64,000 nt of DNA, from contig NZ_JAHKQO010000002.1 in NCBI RefSeq assembly GCF_018861065.1, forward strand, positions 104,026 to 168,025, written 5' to 3'. A program made the position numbers and the translations under genes. A model generated the notes under the pieces. That model did not search any database. It saw only the letters and a list, made by a program, of their open reading frames with translations, and was not told the origin of the DNA. Each line of letters starts with the position of its first letter. Within the stretch, counting starts at the first letter, position 1. Positions 17,868-28,320 of this stretch are shown one piece after another. This DNA is from Paraglaciecola arctica. GTDB lineage: Bacteria; Pseudomonadota; Gammaproteobacteria; Enterobacterales; Alteromonadaceae.

Positions 17868-18500
17868 TGCTAAACCAATCAATCCTAATGCAAAAATAGC
17901 AAGTGTGGTTGGTGCGGGCACTGGATTGGCACGCACAAGGACGCTAGCTAATCCATTCTGGGCATACCATCCAGTATAAGTCTTATTCATGGTGTGTATG
18001 AAATTACCGGTGCGGCCATATGTGTCATACAACCAACCACTGCCGTTAGTGTATGCACGTACGTGGCCGCGACAGGACATACTCAAATCGGACGTGCACT
18101 CGCCATCTTCGCCGACAAATAGTTCACCTAAACGACTAGTATTCTTACCGCCATTTAGCGTAGCGAAGTTTGGTGCATCGAATGTTTTCCATAACCATTG
18201 TGTGGCGTCGTTATTAAACGCTCCGTAGCCGTCTTGTGGGGAGATCGAACTTAACAAAATTCCGAACTCAGCACCTGTTGCATATCGCCAACCGTTGTCC
18301 AAGTAACCACCATACCCTAATTCTATAGAAGCCCGACTAATATTAAAAGTTTCATCCCATGACAACCATTCCAACCCCTGAAGATCAACATTTATACCAG
18401 CGTCTGTATGATGATTTCCGCTAATGATACTAGCATTAGCGAAACTACTTATAGATAGCACTGCCCATATTAATACTGCTTTTAAAAATTTAGGTTTCAT
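17841..18500 (-). CDS. PEP-CTERM-anchored exported protein
   Basis: This is a 219-residue secreted protein. It has a signal peptide at about 1-23 (ending FANA) and a C-terminal PEP-CTERM sorting tail: the motif VPAPTTLAIF, a hydrophobic helix and a basic RRFKK end (about 193-218). Such tails are cut by an exosortase and are common among surface and matrix proteins of biofilm-forming marine bacteria. The middle (GYLDNGWRYATGAEFGILL) matches a family of short PEP-CTERM proteins of unknown role. Two cysteines (CTSDLSMSC) may form a disulfide. No exosortase gene is in the window. The gene converges on and overlaps the reverse transcriptase. The 5' untranslated side is AT-rich. Confidence 0.85.
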   Translation of the reverse strand: MKPKFLKAVLIWAVLSISSFANASIISGNHHTDAGINVDLQGLEWLSWDETFNISRASIELGYGGYLDNGWRYATGAEFGILLSSISPQDGYGAFNNDATQWLWKTFDAPNFATLNGGKNTSRLGELFVGEDGECTSDLSMSCRGHVRAYTNGSGWLYDTYGRTGNFIHTMNKTYTGWYAQNGLASVLVRANPVPAPTTLAIFALGLIGLASRRFKKQS

Positions 18501-19624
18501 ATAATTCCTTTAAAGTCTCTTTAAATTGTTAATTTAAGTTAGTCGTTGAAATAGCAATTTATTAATCTTTTCTTTTTAAATTAATACAAAAAACATACCA
18601 ATATGAAAATACCTAACAACTTCAAAGTGTTGATAATTTAAGCAGTTTTTAATGATGCAAAACTGTAAAATAATCGGACACACAAACACTCTCAACCAGT
18701 TGAATTATCAATCTAATCTCAACCAATATTAATTTGAATTAGTTTTACAATAAAAACGCAGAGGTGCTAATTATTTTAACTCATTACCTGAACGCCGCTA
18801 CGGAGAACAATCCCTCGCATTCACACCACCTAGCCACTTACTTGTAATCAGTAGGATAGTTATAAAATCCGTAGTTAGTGCTAGTCAGTAATTTTAAAGC
18901 GAACTTTGATTTGTCATGCGGCGACCGATAAATTTAGCCTCATGGTTTACATCTAAAATTTGAACTCTACAGTCGGCAATAAGCTTGGAGAAGCTCATTA
19001 TGTGGTTAAACTTTCAACTTCCACAATTCGCTCAAAACCGCCTGTCAGAACTCACGTAAATCTGTAGAACTGTAGTGACAGATAGTTATCTTTTTCAGTT
19101 AAGCAGTTAATTATCAAGACACCCTTGTTAATTTTGTAAAAGATGCTGGGAAAGCAATGACGGCCTACAAAAGTTAAAAACCGATCAAGGTTTTTAATGG
19201 TTACACCATGAATTATCAAATGTGTCCATGCAATTAGTTGTGCTATAAGAAACCTGTCATGAAGCGCGGTAAACGTAGAGCATTCTTTAATGGTGACACT
19301 GATACCTTCTGCCGAAACCAATGACAACAACGGAACACCTCAACCACTATAGGTTGGTGAAAACGCCAACTGAAAAAAATCAAAGTGATCTGGCCCCTTC
19401 AATCACAGGTTTAAGTTCTAATCCGAATCAAATCTTTGCGTATTAACGAGAATATGCTTATACCTTATACGCAGATTTCAAGTAATAAGTATTGAATCAG
19501 GCAACCTGGTTGCATTTAAGTTGATTTAAAAACTGATTGAAATGTATAGATTAGAAACAAAAGTACCAGACTAATTTTCATCAGACGAAATTTTGATTAC
19601 GTTAGATCTTAAGGAGAAACTGTT
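18501..19624. other. Long gene-poor AT-rich region
   Basis: These 1.1 kb hold no gene I can support. A 92-codon minus-strand frame at 19052-19330 has no recognisable family, no ribosome binding site and lies in DNA that looks like decayed repeat material, so I leave it out. Copy B of the direct repeat lies at 19337-19397. The last 80 bp should hold the promoter of the next gene. Confidence 0.5.
19337..19397 (+). repeat. Degenerate direct repeat, copy B
   Basis: This copy begins ACCTCAACCACTATAGGTTG and contains two small stems, CAACC..GGTTG and GTTGG..CCAAC, followed by ACTGAAAAAAATCAAAGTG. It matches copy A at 15777-15848 over most of its length. It may be the end of a former mobile element. 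Confidence 0.5.
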
Positions 19625-20305
19625 ATGTCGCTTTTACTTAATGAGCATCAAATAGGGTTCAATACAATGAAAGTTGGGTTTCCTAATCTTGGCGATTGTA
19701 TGGCGCTTGCCTTAGCAACAATCGGTGGTTTGTATGGCTTTCATGTTATGCCAAAACAAGCTACTCGCAGTGCCGAATTTACTCGTTTTTTTGGAGATAG
19801 CTTAAAAACTGGAGTCTGCCTTTTTGGTACATGCTATCGAGCACGTCGCTATGGCACGCAAGATAGAGCTAAGGCATTGATGGACTGGAAAAATGAAATG
19901 GACGACATTGCTCAGCGAATTAAATTTACTGGTCAAGTGTGTGGTTTTGATACGGGTCATAAAACAGGAATTAACAATACCGAGGCAACTTATGTGGAAT
20001 ATCGTTTTGTTACAGGGGGTTCTGCGACTATTCATTATAAGCGAATGAGAAAAATGGTTATCAATGCAAATTGGAATGGCAGTTTTGCCGATGATGGTAT
20101 TGCAGCTGAAATAGGCATGAACACAGCTGAAATGAACCGGCGTGGCAAATTAGGGCTTCCGTTTGAAGAGCGATTTCTCGCTGACACAAGAGCAAGAAAA
20201 GGGCTCAGCACCACCGCGAATATTAAACAGACGCGCAGCAATAAAGGAGAAATGCACAAAGTTAAACTCTCTAAGATTGATTCTTTTGGCACTGTGTATA
20301 GCTAA
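19625..20305 (+). CDS. Uncharacterised protein with CheD-like Cys/His motif
   Basis: This 226-residue protein of unknown function is soluble, with no signal or membrane segment. The N-terminal part reads NLGDCMALALATIGG followed by LYGFHVMP, with C25 and H40. In CheD-type glutamine deamidases a GxGSC motif is followed about 17 residues later by a His in GGMAHFMLP, so the spacing and context are similar. This suggests, but does not prove, a deamidase fold. The rest is basic and rich in Arg, Lys and Thr. AAGGAG at 19611-19616 supports the start. It stands alone between the long gap and REP-like repeats. An effector- or toxin-like deamidase is one option. Confidence 0.55.
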   Translation: MSLLLNEHQIGFNTMKVGFPNLGDCMALALATIGGLYGFHVMPKQATRSAEFTRFFGDSLKTGVCLFGTCYRARRYGTQDRAKALMDWKNEMDDIAQRIKFTGQVCGFDTGHKTGINNTEATYVEYRFVTGGSATIHYKRMRKMVINANWNGSFADDGIAAEIGMNTAEMNRRGKLGLPFEERFLADTRARKGLSTTANIKQTRSNKGEMHKVKLSKIDSFGTVYS

Positions 20306-20505
20306 ATGACCCGCTTTTTTTGGTATCAATTACAGAGACTCTTATTGGTACAATTTAGTAATATTAAATCAACACCTTATAAAACATCATAAAGACATCC
20401 TCTTCGCAGATTATATGCGTGTGCCAATAACCGACAGACATCACTGGCCGGGTGACTTAGCGGTTAAAGCTAATTGCAGACGGTGACGATATACAAGCTA
20501 TTACA

Positions 20506-20530
20506 CGTCATTCCCGCGAAAGCGGGAACC
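20506..20530. repeat. REP-like hairpin, left copy
   Basis: CGTCATTCCCGC GAAA GCGGGAACC folds into a stem TTCCCGC/GCGGGAA with a GAAA loop. It is the reverse orientation of the copy at 20654-20678. This CGTCATTCC family is widespread in proteobacterial intergenic DNA. Confidence 0.7.
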
Positions 20531-20653
20531 TACTAATAGTTACCGTAATCTAAATTTAGAAATTATAAAAAAATCGCACAAAGTTATATTCTCACTAATT
20601 TTTTAAGATGATAAAAACAAGGTTCTTTAGGGGGGGGGCAGATGGATTTTGGG

Positions 20654-20678
20654 GGTTCCTGCGTTCGCAGGAATGACG
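20654..20678. repeat. REP-like hairpin, right copy
   Basis: GGTTCCTGCGTTCGCAGG followed by AATGACG forms a stem TTCCTGCG/CGCAGGAA. With the left copy it makes a facing pair about 173 bp from end to end, the layout of a small non-autonomous element. Confidence 0.7.
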
Positions 20679-20774
20679 GAGAATGAGGGGGAAATGGCGG
20701 GGAGTATCACAGTCTGCTTTACCTGTATAGGCCATCAGCAATGCTAGTTGGTCATATGAACGTTCTTCGCTCTG

Positions 20775-20800
20775 AGACATCTATTAAAAAATAGATGTCT
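20775..20800. repeat. Perfect 11-bp hairpin
   Basis: AGACATCTATT (20775-20785) and AATAGATGTCT (20790-20800) pair perfectly around a 4-nt A loop. There is no T tract on the plus side, so it is not a typical terminator. It lies about 120 bp beyond the rpsO stop codon. Confidence 0.5.
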
Positions 20801-20874
20801 AGCGTATCAAAGAGCTTAGTGTAGTCTCAAAAATCATTACAAAAATACTTAGCCGAGCACTTTCCTTCAGACAT

Positions 20875-20901
20875 AAAAAAAGACGCTTTCGCGTCTTTTT
20901 T
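20875..20901 (-). terminator. Terminator of rpsO
   Basis: AAAAAAGACGC and GCGTCTTTTTT pair around a TTTC loop. The stem is flanked by A and T runs on both sides, so it works in either direction. It lies 16 bp beyond the rpsO stop codon. Confidence 0.9.
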
Positions 20902-20916
20902 CAAAGCAAATATCGA

Positions 20917-21186
20917 TTAACGACGTAGGCCTAAACGTTTAATTAGATCTTGATAACGCTCAGTGTTTTTACCTTTAAGGTAATCAAGCAACTTACGACG
21001 TTGGCTAACCATGCGAAGAAGTCCACGACGTGAGTGGTGATCTTTCTTATGATCCGCAAAGTGACCTTGTAATTTGTTGATGTTATTTGTTAATAAAGCA
21101 ACTTGAACTTCAGGTGAACCTGTATCGCCTTCTTTAACCGCATATTCAGCAATGATTGCTGCTGTTTCATTAGTACTTAGTGACAT
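20917..21186 (-). CDS. rpsO: 30S ribosomal protein S15
   Basis: This 89-residue ribosomal protein binds 16S rRNA and helps assemble the platform of the small subunit. The start at 21186 ([16 protein letters not shown]) has GGAGAA just upstream and gives the family's exact length; an in-frame TTG upstream is rejected. The [29 protein letters not shown] core is unmistakable (split here as [13 protein letters not shown] and [16 protein letters not shown]). The order truB-rpsO is conserved in gammaproteobacteria. S15 often represses its own mRNA. Confidence 0.98.
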   Translation of the reverse strand: MSLSTNETAAIIAEYAVKEGDTGSPEVQVALLTNNINKLQGHFADHKKDHHSRRGLLRMVSQRRKLLDYLKGKNTERYQDLIKRLGLRR

Positions 21187-21331
21187 AATATTCTCCAATA
21201 AATAAGAGTTTAAAGATACAACCCGCCAATCACTAATTCAGCGAGTCAAAAAGAGCGCGTATTATAGCGACGCTAAACTTAATAACAAGTTTTATGTCAA
21301 CAAATATCGCCCTGATACAAAATCTATATAA

Positions 21332-22291
21332 TTAGCTATACACAACCGAACGTTTGGGCGCAATTTTAGCGTCAGTATCGATAAAACCTACACCTAAAAA
21401 CAAACCACTGTCTTTGCTATATACCCGAATTAACGAATCTTCTGGGTATTCAGCAGAGCCGATATAATTGACTGGGTTACCATTTCTAAAGAAACTTTCT
21501 GCAATTTGATCTATTTCTACCGAGTCTAAGGTTTTAACTGCCGAATCCATAGGCATCAATAGTTGATCCATTACAGAAAACGTTTCGTCATCCAATAAAT
21601 CTGCTGTTTCATTGTCAATCTCATTTCTCAGAGCTTGCAGTGATTCCATGGTTATCATCTTTTCAACTGGATAGTCGGTCACTTGAGTTCGATGCAATTT
21701 ACTTACATATGCTCCGCAGCCCAGCACCTGACCAAGATCATCAACCAATGAACGAATATAAGTACCTTTACTGCTATGCACTGTCATATCCACTTCATCT
21801 TCTTCAAATCTGTCGATAGATAAACTAAATATGGTGATATCTCTGGCTTCTCTGGGTATCTCAATACCTTGTCGGGCATAAAAATACAGAGGTTTACCTT
21901 GATGTTTTAACGCCGAAAACATTGAAGGAACCTGCTTAATAGGCCCTTTAAATTGCTCACAAGCTGCAATTAGCTGCAATTGCGAAACATTAACCGGATG
22001 AGTTTCAACCACCTCACCGTCAGCATCGGACGTTGTGGTACGTACACCTAACTTAGCTGTAACTTGATAAGTTTTATCTGTGTCCAATAAAAACTGTGAG
22101 AACTTGGTTGCTTCACCTAAACAGATAGGTAACATGCCCGTCGCCAGAGGATCTAATGCACCGGTATGCCCAGCTTTCGCAGCGTTAAACATACGTTTAA
22201 CTTGTTGCAATGCATGGTTAGATGACAGGCCTAAGCCTTTATTTAGCAATAATATGCCGTTAATGGCACGACCTTTTCTTTTTCTACCCAT
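21332..22291 (-). CDS. truB: tRNA pseudouridine-55 synthase
   Basis: This 319-residue enzyme makes pseudouridine at position 55 in the T loop of tRNAs. The catalytic motif [15 protein letters not shown] places the nucleophilic aspartate at D47. [10 protein letters not shown] and [14 protein letters not shown] are the other family motifs. A C-terminal PUA-like segment follows. The gene starts 5 bp after the rbfA stop codon, so they are surely co-transcribed. Confidence 0.97.
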   Translation of the reverse strand: MGRKRKGRAINGILLLNKGLGLSSNHALQQVKRMFNAAKAGHTGALDPLATGMLPICLGEATKFSQFLLDTDKTYQVTAKLGVRTTTSDADGEVVETHPVNVSQLQLIAACEQFKGPIKQVPSMFSALKHQGKPLYFYARQGIEIPREARDITIFSLSIDRFEEDEVDMTVHSSKGTYIRSLVDDLGQVLGCGAYVSKLHRTQVTDYPVEKMITMESLQALRNEIDNETADLLDDETFSVMDQLLMPMDSAVKTLDSVEIDQIAESFFRNGNPVNYIGSAEYPEDSLIRVYSKDSGLFLGVGFIDTDAKIAPKRSVVYS

Positions 22292-22296
22292 AACAA

Positions 22297-22725
22297 CTAC
22301 TTTTGCTCACCTTCATCAGATTCTTGCTCATCTAAAGAGCGACCTGCAAGTTTGGCGCGTTCAGCGTCCTTACTTAAGGTTTCACTCACTAAGTTGGCAA
22401 TACGTATACCTTCAGCCAAGGAGCCATCACGAACAAATTTTACAGCTGGTACTGCTCGCATTCGCATACGGCTTGCCAACAAAGAACGGATAAAGCCTTT
22501 GTTATCTTCAAGAATGGTTAAATAGTTCTTAACTTGCTCTTCGTCATTTTCAAAAAAGGTCACATAAATTTTCGCGTGTGCCAAATCTCGAGAAACTTCA
22601 ACACCCGCTACGGTCACCATACCAAGCCGAGGATCTCGGTTCTTGAATTCATTTTGTAAGATACTGGCGATTTCTTTATGGATTTGCTGGCCAACTCGGT
22701 CAGTCCTAGAAAATTCTCTTGCCAT
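22297..22725 (-). CDS. rbfA: Ribosome-binding factor A
   Basis: This protein of about 142 residues is needed for late 16S rRNA processing and cold growth. I start it at 22725 ([19 protein letters not shown]), which matches known RbfA and has GGGAGAAG upstream; the longer frame to 22794 runs through a terminator hairpin and cannot be coding. The KH-like fold includes [21 protein letters not shown] (a stretch containing DPRLG and [11 protein letters not shown]). The tail is acidic ([10 protein letters not shown]). Confidence 0.96.
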   Translation of the reverse strand: MAREFSRTDRVGQQIHKEIASILQNEFKNRDPRLGMVTVAGVEVSRDLAHAKIYVTFFENDEEQVKNYLTILEDNKGFIRSLLASRMRMRAVPAVKFVRDGSLAEGIRIANLVSETLSKDAERAKLAGRSLDEQESDEGEQK

Positions 22726-22765
22726 TTGTTGCTTCTCCCAACACTCGTGTGTCTTTTGCAAACAA

Positions 22766-22787
22766 AACGGAGGCCGAAGCCCCCGTT
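22766..22787 (-). terminator. UUCG-capped hairpin between infB and rbfA
   Basis: On the minus strand AACGGGGGC and GCCTCCGTT form a 9-bp stem with one G-T pair, closed by the very stable TTCG loop and followed by TTTTGTTT. It lies 39 bp after the infB stop codon and 41 bp before rbfA. It should terminate some transcripts and let others through, or stabilise an mRNA end. Confidence 0.75.
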
Positions 22788-22825
22788 TATTCAACTATAA
22801 TTAAAACCTATTAAAGCGATAAAGG

Positions 22826-25426
22826 TTACAGCTCGCGCTTAACTTCAACAGTTTCAAATACTTCGATTTGGTCGCCTGCTTTAACATCATTGTAATTCTT
22901 CACGCCGATACCACATTCCACCCCATTACGAACTTCTTGTACATCGTCTTTGAAGCGTCTAAGCGATTCAAGCTCACCTTCGTAAATCACTACGTTATCA
23001 CGTAATACGCGGATAGGACTGCTACGTTTAACCGTACCTTCTGTGACCATACAACCAGCAATCGCACCGATTTTAGGCGATTTGAACACATCACGTACTT
23101 CAGCTAAACCGATAATCTCTTGTTTGAATTCCGGTGCTAACATACCACTCATGGCTTGTTTCACTTCATCAATCAATTGATAAATAATGCTGTAATAACG
23201 TAAATCAATCTCTTCGGTGTCGATTACTTTGCGGGCTGAAGCATCAGCACGAACATTAAAACCAACCACTATTGCACCTGAAGCCGCCGCTAAACTAGCA
23301 TCTGTTTCGGTAATACCACCTACTCCACTACCAACAATATTCACTTTAACTTCATCAGTTGACAACTTAGTCAATGATTCAGATATCGCTTGAACAGAAC
23401 CTTGCACATCAGCTTTAAGTACTACATTTAGTTCACTAACATCGCCCGCTTCCATGTTGGCAAACATGTTTTCAAGCTTAGCTTTTTGTTGTCTAGCTAA
23501 TTTTAATTCACGTTGTTTGGTATGACGTTTTGTAGCTACTTCACGGGCTTTACGCTCATCTTGCACTACAATCGCAGTTTCACCAGCAATAGGTACACCT
23601 GACAAACCTAATATTTCTACCGGCGTTGAAGGTCCAGCTACTTTTACATCCTTACCGTTTTCATCTCGCATAGCACGAATACGTCCGTATTCTTCACCAC
23701 ACAACATTATATCACCGGCTCTAAGCTCACCTTCTTGGATAAGCACAGATGCAACAGGACCACGACCTTTATCAAGACGCGATTCTATAACAATACCTTT
23801 TGCAGGTCCGCTTGGTACCGCTTGTAAGTCTAAAACTTCGGCTTGTAAGCTTATTGCTTCTAATAACTCATCCACACCTTGACCGGTTTTAGCAGAAACG
23901 TTAACAAATTGATGTTCACCGCCCCACTCTTCAGAAATAACTTCAAGCTGCGATAATTCAGTTTTCACTCTGTCAAGGTCTGCTGCTTCTTTATCAATTT
24001 TGTTAACCGCAACAATCAAAGGTACACCTGCGGCCTTTGCGTGTTGTACCGCTTCTTTTGTTTGCGGCATTACACCATCATCGGCAGCAACAACCAAAAT
24101 AACAATATCAGTAGCAACCGCACCACGAGCACGCATTGCGGTAAACGCGGCGTGACCTGGCGTATCTAAAAATGCTATACGACCACTATCAGTCTCTACA
24201 CTATATGCACCAATATGCTGAGTAATACCGCCGGCTTCACCGTCAGCCACTTTTGCACGACGAATGTAATCAAGCAATGAGGTTTTACCATGGTCAACGT
24301 GACCCATAATAGTCACAACTGGAGCGCGAGAGGCTTTTTTGCCACCTGTTGCATCGGCGATCAACTCATCTTCAAGTGCGTTGTCGTTAACCAGTTCATA
24401 TTTATGACCCATCTCTTCCACTACTAATACCGCAGTTTCTTGATCAAGTACGTGGTTGATTGTCACCATTTCACCCATTTTCATGAGGGTTTTAATCACT
24501 TCGGTGGCTTTTATCGCTAATTTGCTACCCAACTCACTTACTGTGATGGTTTCACCTAAACGCACTACACGCTCGACAGGCTGAGCAGGTTTATTAAATG
24601 CATGCTTCAAATCTGAACCAGCATTTCTTTTTGATTTTTTACGTCTACGTCCACCAAGTTCCGTTTTAATATCATCCGCATCTTCCGCTTCTTGGGCGTA
24701 GCGGTTTGAATGAACGTGAACTTCTTCTTTTTCTTCTTTCTTACGACGCTCTTCTTCTTCTTTCCAGCGACGTGAATTTTCTTCAGCTAATTTTTTAGCT
24801 TCTTCAGCGGCTTTCTTCGCATCTTCTTCAAGCTTGCGTTGAATTTCTTCTTCTTGAACCTTACGAAGTTTTTCAGCTTCAGCACGAGTAGCCTCTTGCT
24901 CTGCTTTTTCTTCTGGGCTTAATGCCGACTCTTCAGCAGCGCGGGCTTCTTTTGCTTTTTCAGCTCGAGCGGCTCGTTCTGCATCTGCTTTAGCCTTTGC
25001 TTCAGCTGCGGCTTTAGCTTTTTCTTCAGCGGCGGCTTTAGCTTTTTCAGCGGCTTGCTTTTCAGCTTCTAGTTTAGCTTGTTGTTCTTCGGCTAACCGT
25101 TTAGCTTCTTCTTCAGCCATTTTAGCTTCTTCAACATCAGAACGTTTCACATAAGTGCGTTTCTTGCGCACTTCAACAGTCACAGCTTTAGACTTACCTA
25201 CACTCAAAGTGCTGGTTGTCTTGCGCTGCAACGTCATGCGTTTTGGCGCTTCTGAACCTGTTCCACCGTGTTGTTTACTCAAAAAGTCTAATAAAACACG
25301 CTTTTCGTCTTCAGTTACATCATTGCCGGCTGCTTTGACAATACCGGCACTTTTAAATTGCTGAACCAAACGGTCAACGGTCGTACCTATATCAGTGGCA
25401 AGTTTTTCTATGGATACTTCTGCCAT
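22826..25426 (-). CDS. infB: Translation initiation factor IF-2
   Basis: This 866-residue GTPase brings initiator tRNA to the 30S subunit. An IF2_N domain occupies residues 1-50. A long Ala/Lys/Glu-rich linker (about 95-255) is followed by a second N-terminal module. The G domain contains [27 protein letters not shown] and NKIDKE, and domains II to IV follow. The start [14 protein letters not shown] is standard, with AGGAGG upstream. The initiator tRNA that IF-2 binds is encoded in the same cluster (metY, 27605-27681). Confidence 0.98.
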   Translation of the reverse strand: MAEVSIEKLATDIGTTVDRLVQQFKSAGIVKAAGNDVTEDEKRVLLDFLSKQHGGTGSEAPKRMTLQRKTTSTLSVGKSKAVTVEVRKKRTYVKRSDVEEAKMAEEEAKRLAEEQQAKLEAEKQAAEKAKAAAEEKAKAAAEAKAKADAERAARAEKAKEARAAEESALSPEEKAEQEATRAEAEKLRKVQEEEIQRKLEEDAKKAAEEAKKLAEENSRRWKEEEERRKKEEKEEVHVHSNRYAQEAEDADDIKTELGGRRRKKSKRNAGSDLKHAFNKPAQPVERVVRLGETITVSELGSKLAIKATEVIKTLMKMGEMVTINHVLDQETAVLVVEEMGHKYELVNDNALEDELIADATGGKKASRAPVVTIMGHVDHGKTSLLDYIRRAKVADGEAGGITQHIGAYSVETDSGRIAFLDTPGHAAFTAMRARGAVATDIVILVVAADDGVMPQTKEAVQHAKAAGVPLIVAVNKIDKEAADLDRVKTELSQLEVISEEWGGEHQFVNVSAKTGQGVDELLEAISLQAEVLDLQAVPSGPAKGIVIESRLDKGRGPVASVLIQEGELRAGDIMLCGEEYGRIRAMRDENGKDVKVAGPSTPVEILGLSGVPIAGETAIVVQDERKAREVATKRHTKQRELKLARQQKAKLENMFANMEAGDVSELNVVLKADVQGSVQAISESLTKLSTDEVKVNIVGSGVGGITETDASLAAASGAIVVGFNVRADASARKVIDTEEIDLRYYSIIYQLIDEVKQAMSGMLAPEFKQEIIGLAEVRDVFKSPKIGAIAGCMVTEGTVKRSSPIRVLRDNVVIYEGELESLRRFKDDVQEVRNGVECGIGVKNYNDVKAGDQIEVFETVEVKREL

Positions 25427-25447
25427 ATGGGAATTCCTCCTGTTGAC

Positions 25448-26941
25448 CTATTCTTCATTAAACCAAACGATATTACGAGCAGCCATGATTAACTCACCGG
25501 CTTTCTCATCGCTCAATTCTTCTATATCTGAAATCTCATCAGTACCTTGTTCTGCAAGGCCTTCAAGATCTGTAATGCCGCGACTTGCAAGGGTATAGGC
25601 AACATGTCTGTCCATACCGACAAGATTTAACAGCTCTTCTTTAGGCTCTGCAGCCTCAAGGGTTTCTTCCGTCGCTAAAGCTCGAGTCGTTAGCGTCGCA
25701 CGGGCGCGATTACGAAGCTCTTCAACCATATCTTCCTCTAATCCTTCGATTTCGAGCAATTCGTTGATTGGTACATAAGCGATTTCTTCAAGAGTAGTGA
25801 AACCTTCATCCACCAACACAGAAGCAAAATCTTCGTCAATATCCAAACCAGCAGTAAACACTGTTAGGACCTTAGCGTTTTCTTCTTCATGCTTAGCAGT
25901 CAAGTCTTCTACAGTCATAACGTTCAATTCCCAGCCAGTAAGTTGGCTAGCTAATCTAACGTTTTGACCACTACGACCAATGGCTTGCGCCAAATTGTCA
26001 GCTTCAACAGCCACATCCATTGAATGTTTGTCTTCATCGACAACAATAGACGCGACTTCAGCTGGAGCCATAGCATTAATAACAAATTGTGCAGGATTAT
26101 CATCCCATAGCACTATATCAACTCGCTCACCACTTAGTTCACCCGATACGGCCTGAACTCGAGAGCCCCGCATACCAACACATGCACCAACTGGATCTAA
26201 ACGTTTATCGTTAGTTTTAACACCAATTTTCGCTCTTGAACCTGGATCACGTGCCGCGGCTTTAATTTCTAATGTTTCTTCAGCTATTTCTGGTACTTCA
26301 ATGCGAAACAGCTCGACCAACATATCTGGATGTGTACGACTAATAAATAATTGCGCACCACGTGCTTCAGGACGGATTACGTAGAGCAAACCACGCACTC
26401 TGTCACCAGCACGGAAGGTTTCACGAGGTAACATGTCGTCTCTGTAAATCACACCTTCAGCATTATTACCTAAATCAATAATGACATTGTCACGATTAAC
26501 CTTTTTAACCGTACCTGTGACTAATTCGCCCACGCGATCTTCATATTCAGCTAACACTTGGTCGCGTTCAGCTTCACGTACTTTTTGAACGATAACTTGT
26601 TTTGCTGTTTGAGTCGTGATCCTATCAAATGCAATAGATTCGATTTGCTCTTCAACAAAATCACCTACTTGTTTATCTGGCTCATCCATCTGAGCTGCAG
26701 ACAGCGACATTTCAGCTGTTGGGTTTTCTTGTTCATGGTCATCTGCCACAACTAACCAACGGCGAAAGGTATCGAAATTACCGGTTTCACGGTCGATACA
26801 TACGCGTACTTCGATTTCGCCTTCATTCTTCTTTTTGGTGGCGCTGGCGATAGCAAATTCTAACGCCTCAAAGATTTTTTCTCTTGGAACCTGTTTTTCA
26901 TTTGAAACGGCTTCAGCCACTAACAGAATTTCTTTATTCAT
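25448..26941 (-). CDS. nusA: Transcription termination/antitermination factor NusA
   Basis: This 497-residue RNA polymerase-binding factor controls pausing, termination and antitermination. The order is an N-terminal polymerase-binding domain ([16 protein letters not shown]), S1 (about 135-200, [16 protein letters not shown]), two KH domains ([15 protein letters not shown] and [13 protein letters not shown]), and two C-terminal helix-hairpin-helix acidic repeats (about 365-490), as in E. coli. It lies between rimP (51 bp upstream) and infB (21 bp downstream). Confidence 0.98.
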   Translation of the reverse strand: MNKEILLVAEAVSNEKQVPREKIFEALEFAIASATKKKNEGEIEVRVCIDRETGNFDTFRRWLVVADDHEQENPTAEMSLSAAQMDEPDKQVGDFVEEQIESIAFDRITTQTAKQVIVQKVREAERDQVLAEYEDRVGELVTGTVKKVNRDNVIIDLGNNAEGVIYRDDMLPRETFRAGDRVRGLLYVIRPEARGAQLFISRTHPDMLVELFRIEVPEIAEETLEIKAAARDPGSRAKIGVKTNDKRLDPVGACVGMRGSRVQAVSGELSGERVDIVLWDDNPAQFVINAMAPAEVASIVVDEDKHSMDVAVEADNLAQAIGRSGQNVRLASQLTGWELNVMTVEDLTAKHEEENAKVLTVFTAGLDIDEDFASVLVDEGFTTLEEIAYVPINELLEIEGLEEDMVEELRNRARATLTTRALATEETLEAAEPKEELLNLVGMDRHVAYTLASRGITDLEGLAEQGTDEISDIEELSDEKAGELIMAARNIVWFNEE

Positions 26942-26992
26942 TGTTGCCTCACTGATTACTCTTTTCCGACAGTTTTTGTCAGTTCGCTATCC

Positions 26993-27451
26993 CTAATCAA
27001 AAGATGGAACTAGATTACCTTTTTCTATATTCGCAATAGCCAAAACATGGGTTTGGTTATCAATTTCTAATGTTAGATTACCGGATTCGCAGGCTAACAC
27101 TTTTCCTTTAAAATTACGTCTATCACCCATAGGTATTCTTAATTTAAGAGTCACCACTTCACCTAAACACTCTAAGTAGTGGGCTTCTTTGAATAAAGGC
27201 CTATCCATTCCTGGAGATGACACTTCTAAGTTATATTCGGTACTGATAGGATCTTCAACATCCAGAACAGCACTCACCTGATGACTCACCTCGGCACAGT
27301 GTTCAACTCCAATACCGTCGGGATGGTCAATAAAAATACGTAGCGTCGAATGTTTACCCGCACGTAGAAATTCTACGCCTACCATCTCAAAGCCTAATGC
27401 TTCAACTGGCGCGGTTAACATATCCGTCAGCTTTTGTTCGAGTTGCGACAA
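26993..27451 (-). CDS. rimP: Ribosome maturation factor RimP
   Basis: This 152-residue factor is needed for 30S maturation. The sequence [16 protein letters not shown] and [15 protein letters not shown] are diagnostic. The start codon is TTG at 27449-27451, supported by GGAG about 9 bp upstream and by alignment to MSxLEQKLT starts of known RimP. It is the first protein gene after metY; a terminator lies between them. Further genes nusA and infB follow closely. Confidence 0.96.
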   Translation of the reverse strand: MSQLEQKLTDMLTAPVEALGFEMVGVEFLRAGKHSTLRIFIDHPDGIGVEHCAEVSHQVSAVLDVEDPISTEYNLEVSSPGMDRPLFKEAHYLECLGEVVTLKLRIPMGDRRNFKGKVLACESGNLTLEIDNQTHVLAIANIEKGNLVPSFD

Positions 27452-27519
27452 AATATTGCTCCAAAAACAAAAAAAGGGCCAAATGCCCAGAAACAGAACT
27501 AAAACTTGAAGTACAAAAA

Positions 27520-27539
27520 AACCCCGTACAAGCGGGGTT
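27520..27539 (-). terminator. Terminator between metY and rimP
   Basis: AACCCCG (27520-27526) and CGGGGTT (27533-27539) form a 7-bp G+C-rich stem with a 6-nt loop. On the minus strand it is followed by seven T residues. It should stop most metY transcripts, with read-through into rimP-nusA-infB. Confidence 0.85.
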
Positions 27540-27604
27540 ATTTGTTTCTGGACCCTAGTCCACTAATCTTACAAAAAACTGGCTAAAAGCCAAGCTTTAA
27601 AAAG

Positions 27605-27681
<77 letters not shown>

Positions 27682-27896
27682 CTTGAAATCTTCTATGAGT
27701 TGGAAGTAATTTATCGCTTCCGCTTCTCAAGTGGGGCGTATTATACATAGCAAACTTAGTCACGCAAGTGGATAATACACATAAATACTAAAAACATGTT
27801 TAAGCGCTCAATTGCCGAACAATTTGTTGAATTAAACATCTATTTTGTTGTTCTATTAGTTATTGCAATGAAATTCAATAACAAAACTACATTCTA

Positions 27897-28199
27897 TTAT
27901 TTTGAAAAGGATTCCATTTTTTGCGCTAATTTAAAATCTAACTCGCTTAATCCATCAACATCATGAGTCGTGAGTTGAACTATTACTTTATTATATACAT
28001 TGAACCACTCAGGATGATGATTTAGTTTTTCCGCCCAAATAGCGATCTGTGACATCCATCCAAACGCCCGAATAAAACTTTTGAACTTGAACGTTTTGCT
28101 TAACTTCTCATCGATTATACTCCACTTGTGCTCATCTTCTAAATGTTGATTAATTTTATCCAATTCAGTTTGAATTTGTTGTTTAGAATACTTTCCCAT
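27897..28199 (-). CDS. phhB: Pterin-4a-carbinolamine dehydratase
   Basis: This 100-residue enzyme recycles tetrahydropterin after aromatic amino acid hydroxylation. The motif [14 protein letters not shown] followed by [13 protein letters not shown] is diagnostic and holds the catalytic histidines. The phenylalanine hydroxylase gene (phhA), its usual partner, is not in the window. A role in phenylalanine to tyrosine conversion would link it to the homogentisate genes at 59.5-62.8 kb. The symbol is assigned by family and is tentative. Confidence 0.85.
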   Translation of the reverse strand: MGKYSKQQIQTELDKINQHLEDEHKWSIIDEKLSKTFKFKSFIRAFGWMSQIAIWAEKLNHHPEWFNVYNKVIVQLTTHDVDGLSELDFKLAQKMESFSK

Positions 28200-28320
28200 C
28201 AGTCAGCTTCCTCATTTCTATAGGCTTAATAATTTTAGATAGTGTGTGGGTGTTGGCATAGGAATAAAAGGTAAAACGTAATATTGGCGAAACGCTAATG
28301 GAACAAAAAATTTACAAAAA

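Larger units (their letters stand above)
20306..20916. other. Gene-free region with REP-like hairpins
   Basis: About 610 bp downstream of the CheD-like gene hold two facing REP-like hairpins, a G-rich run at 20631-20638, an 11-bp hairpin at 20775-20800 and the rpsO terminator. Short frames through it encode repeat-derived peptides and are not genes. Confidence 0.6.

Noticed and set aside
16822..18500. Diversity-generating retroelement
   Set aside because: There is no visible template/variable repeat pair with adenine-specific changes, and the neighbouring gene converges on the RT. The RT motif 4 also reads GCPLSP rather than the DGR form.
19052..19330. 92-codon minus-strand frame in the 18.5-19.6 kb gap
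   Set aside because: It has no Shine-Dalgarno signal and no family resemblance, and lies beside degenerate repeat DNA.
20595..20780. 61-codon frame through the REP-like hairpins
   Set aside because: The peptide contains HSCERRNPQ, the usual translation of CGTCATTCC-type hairpins. It is not a gene.
22726..22794. N-terminal extension of rbfA
   Set aside because: It would translate a terminator hairpin, while the start at 22725 matches known RbfA proteins.
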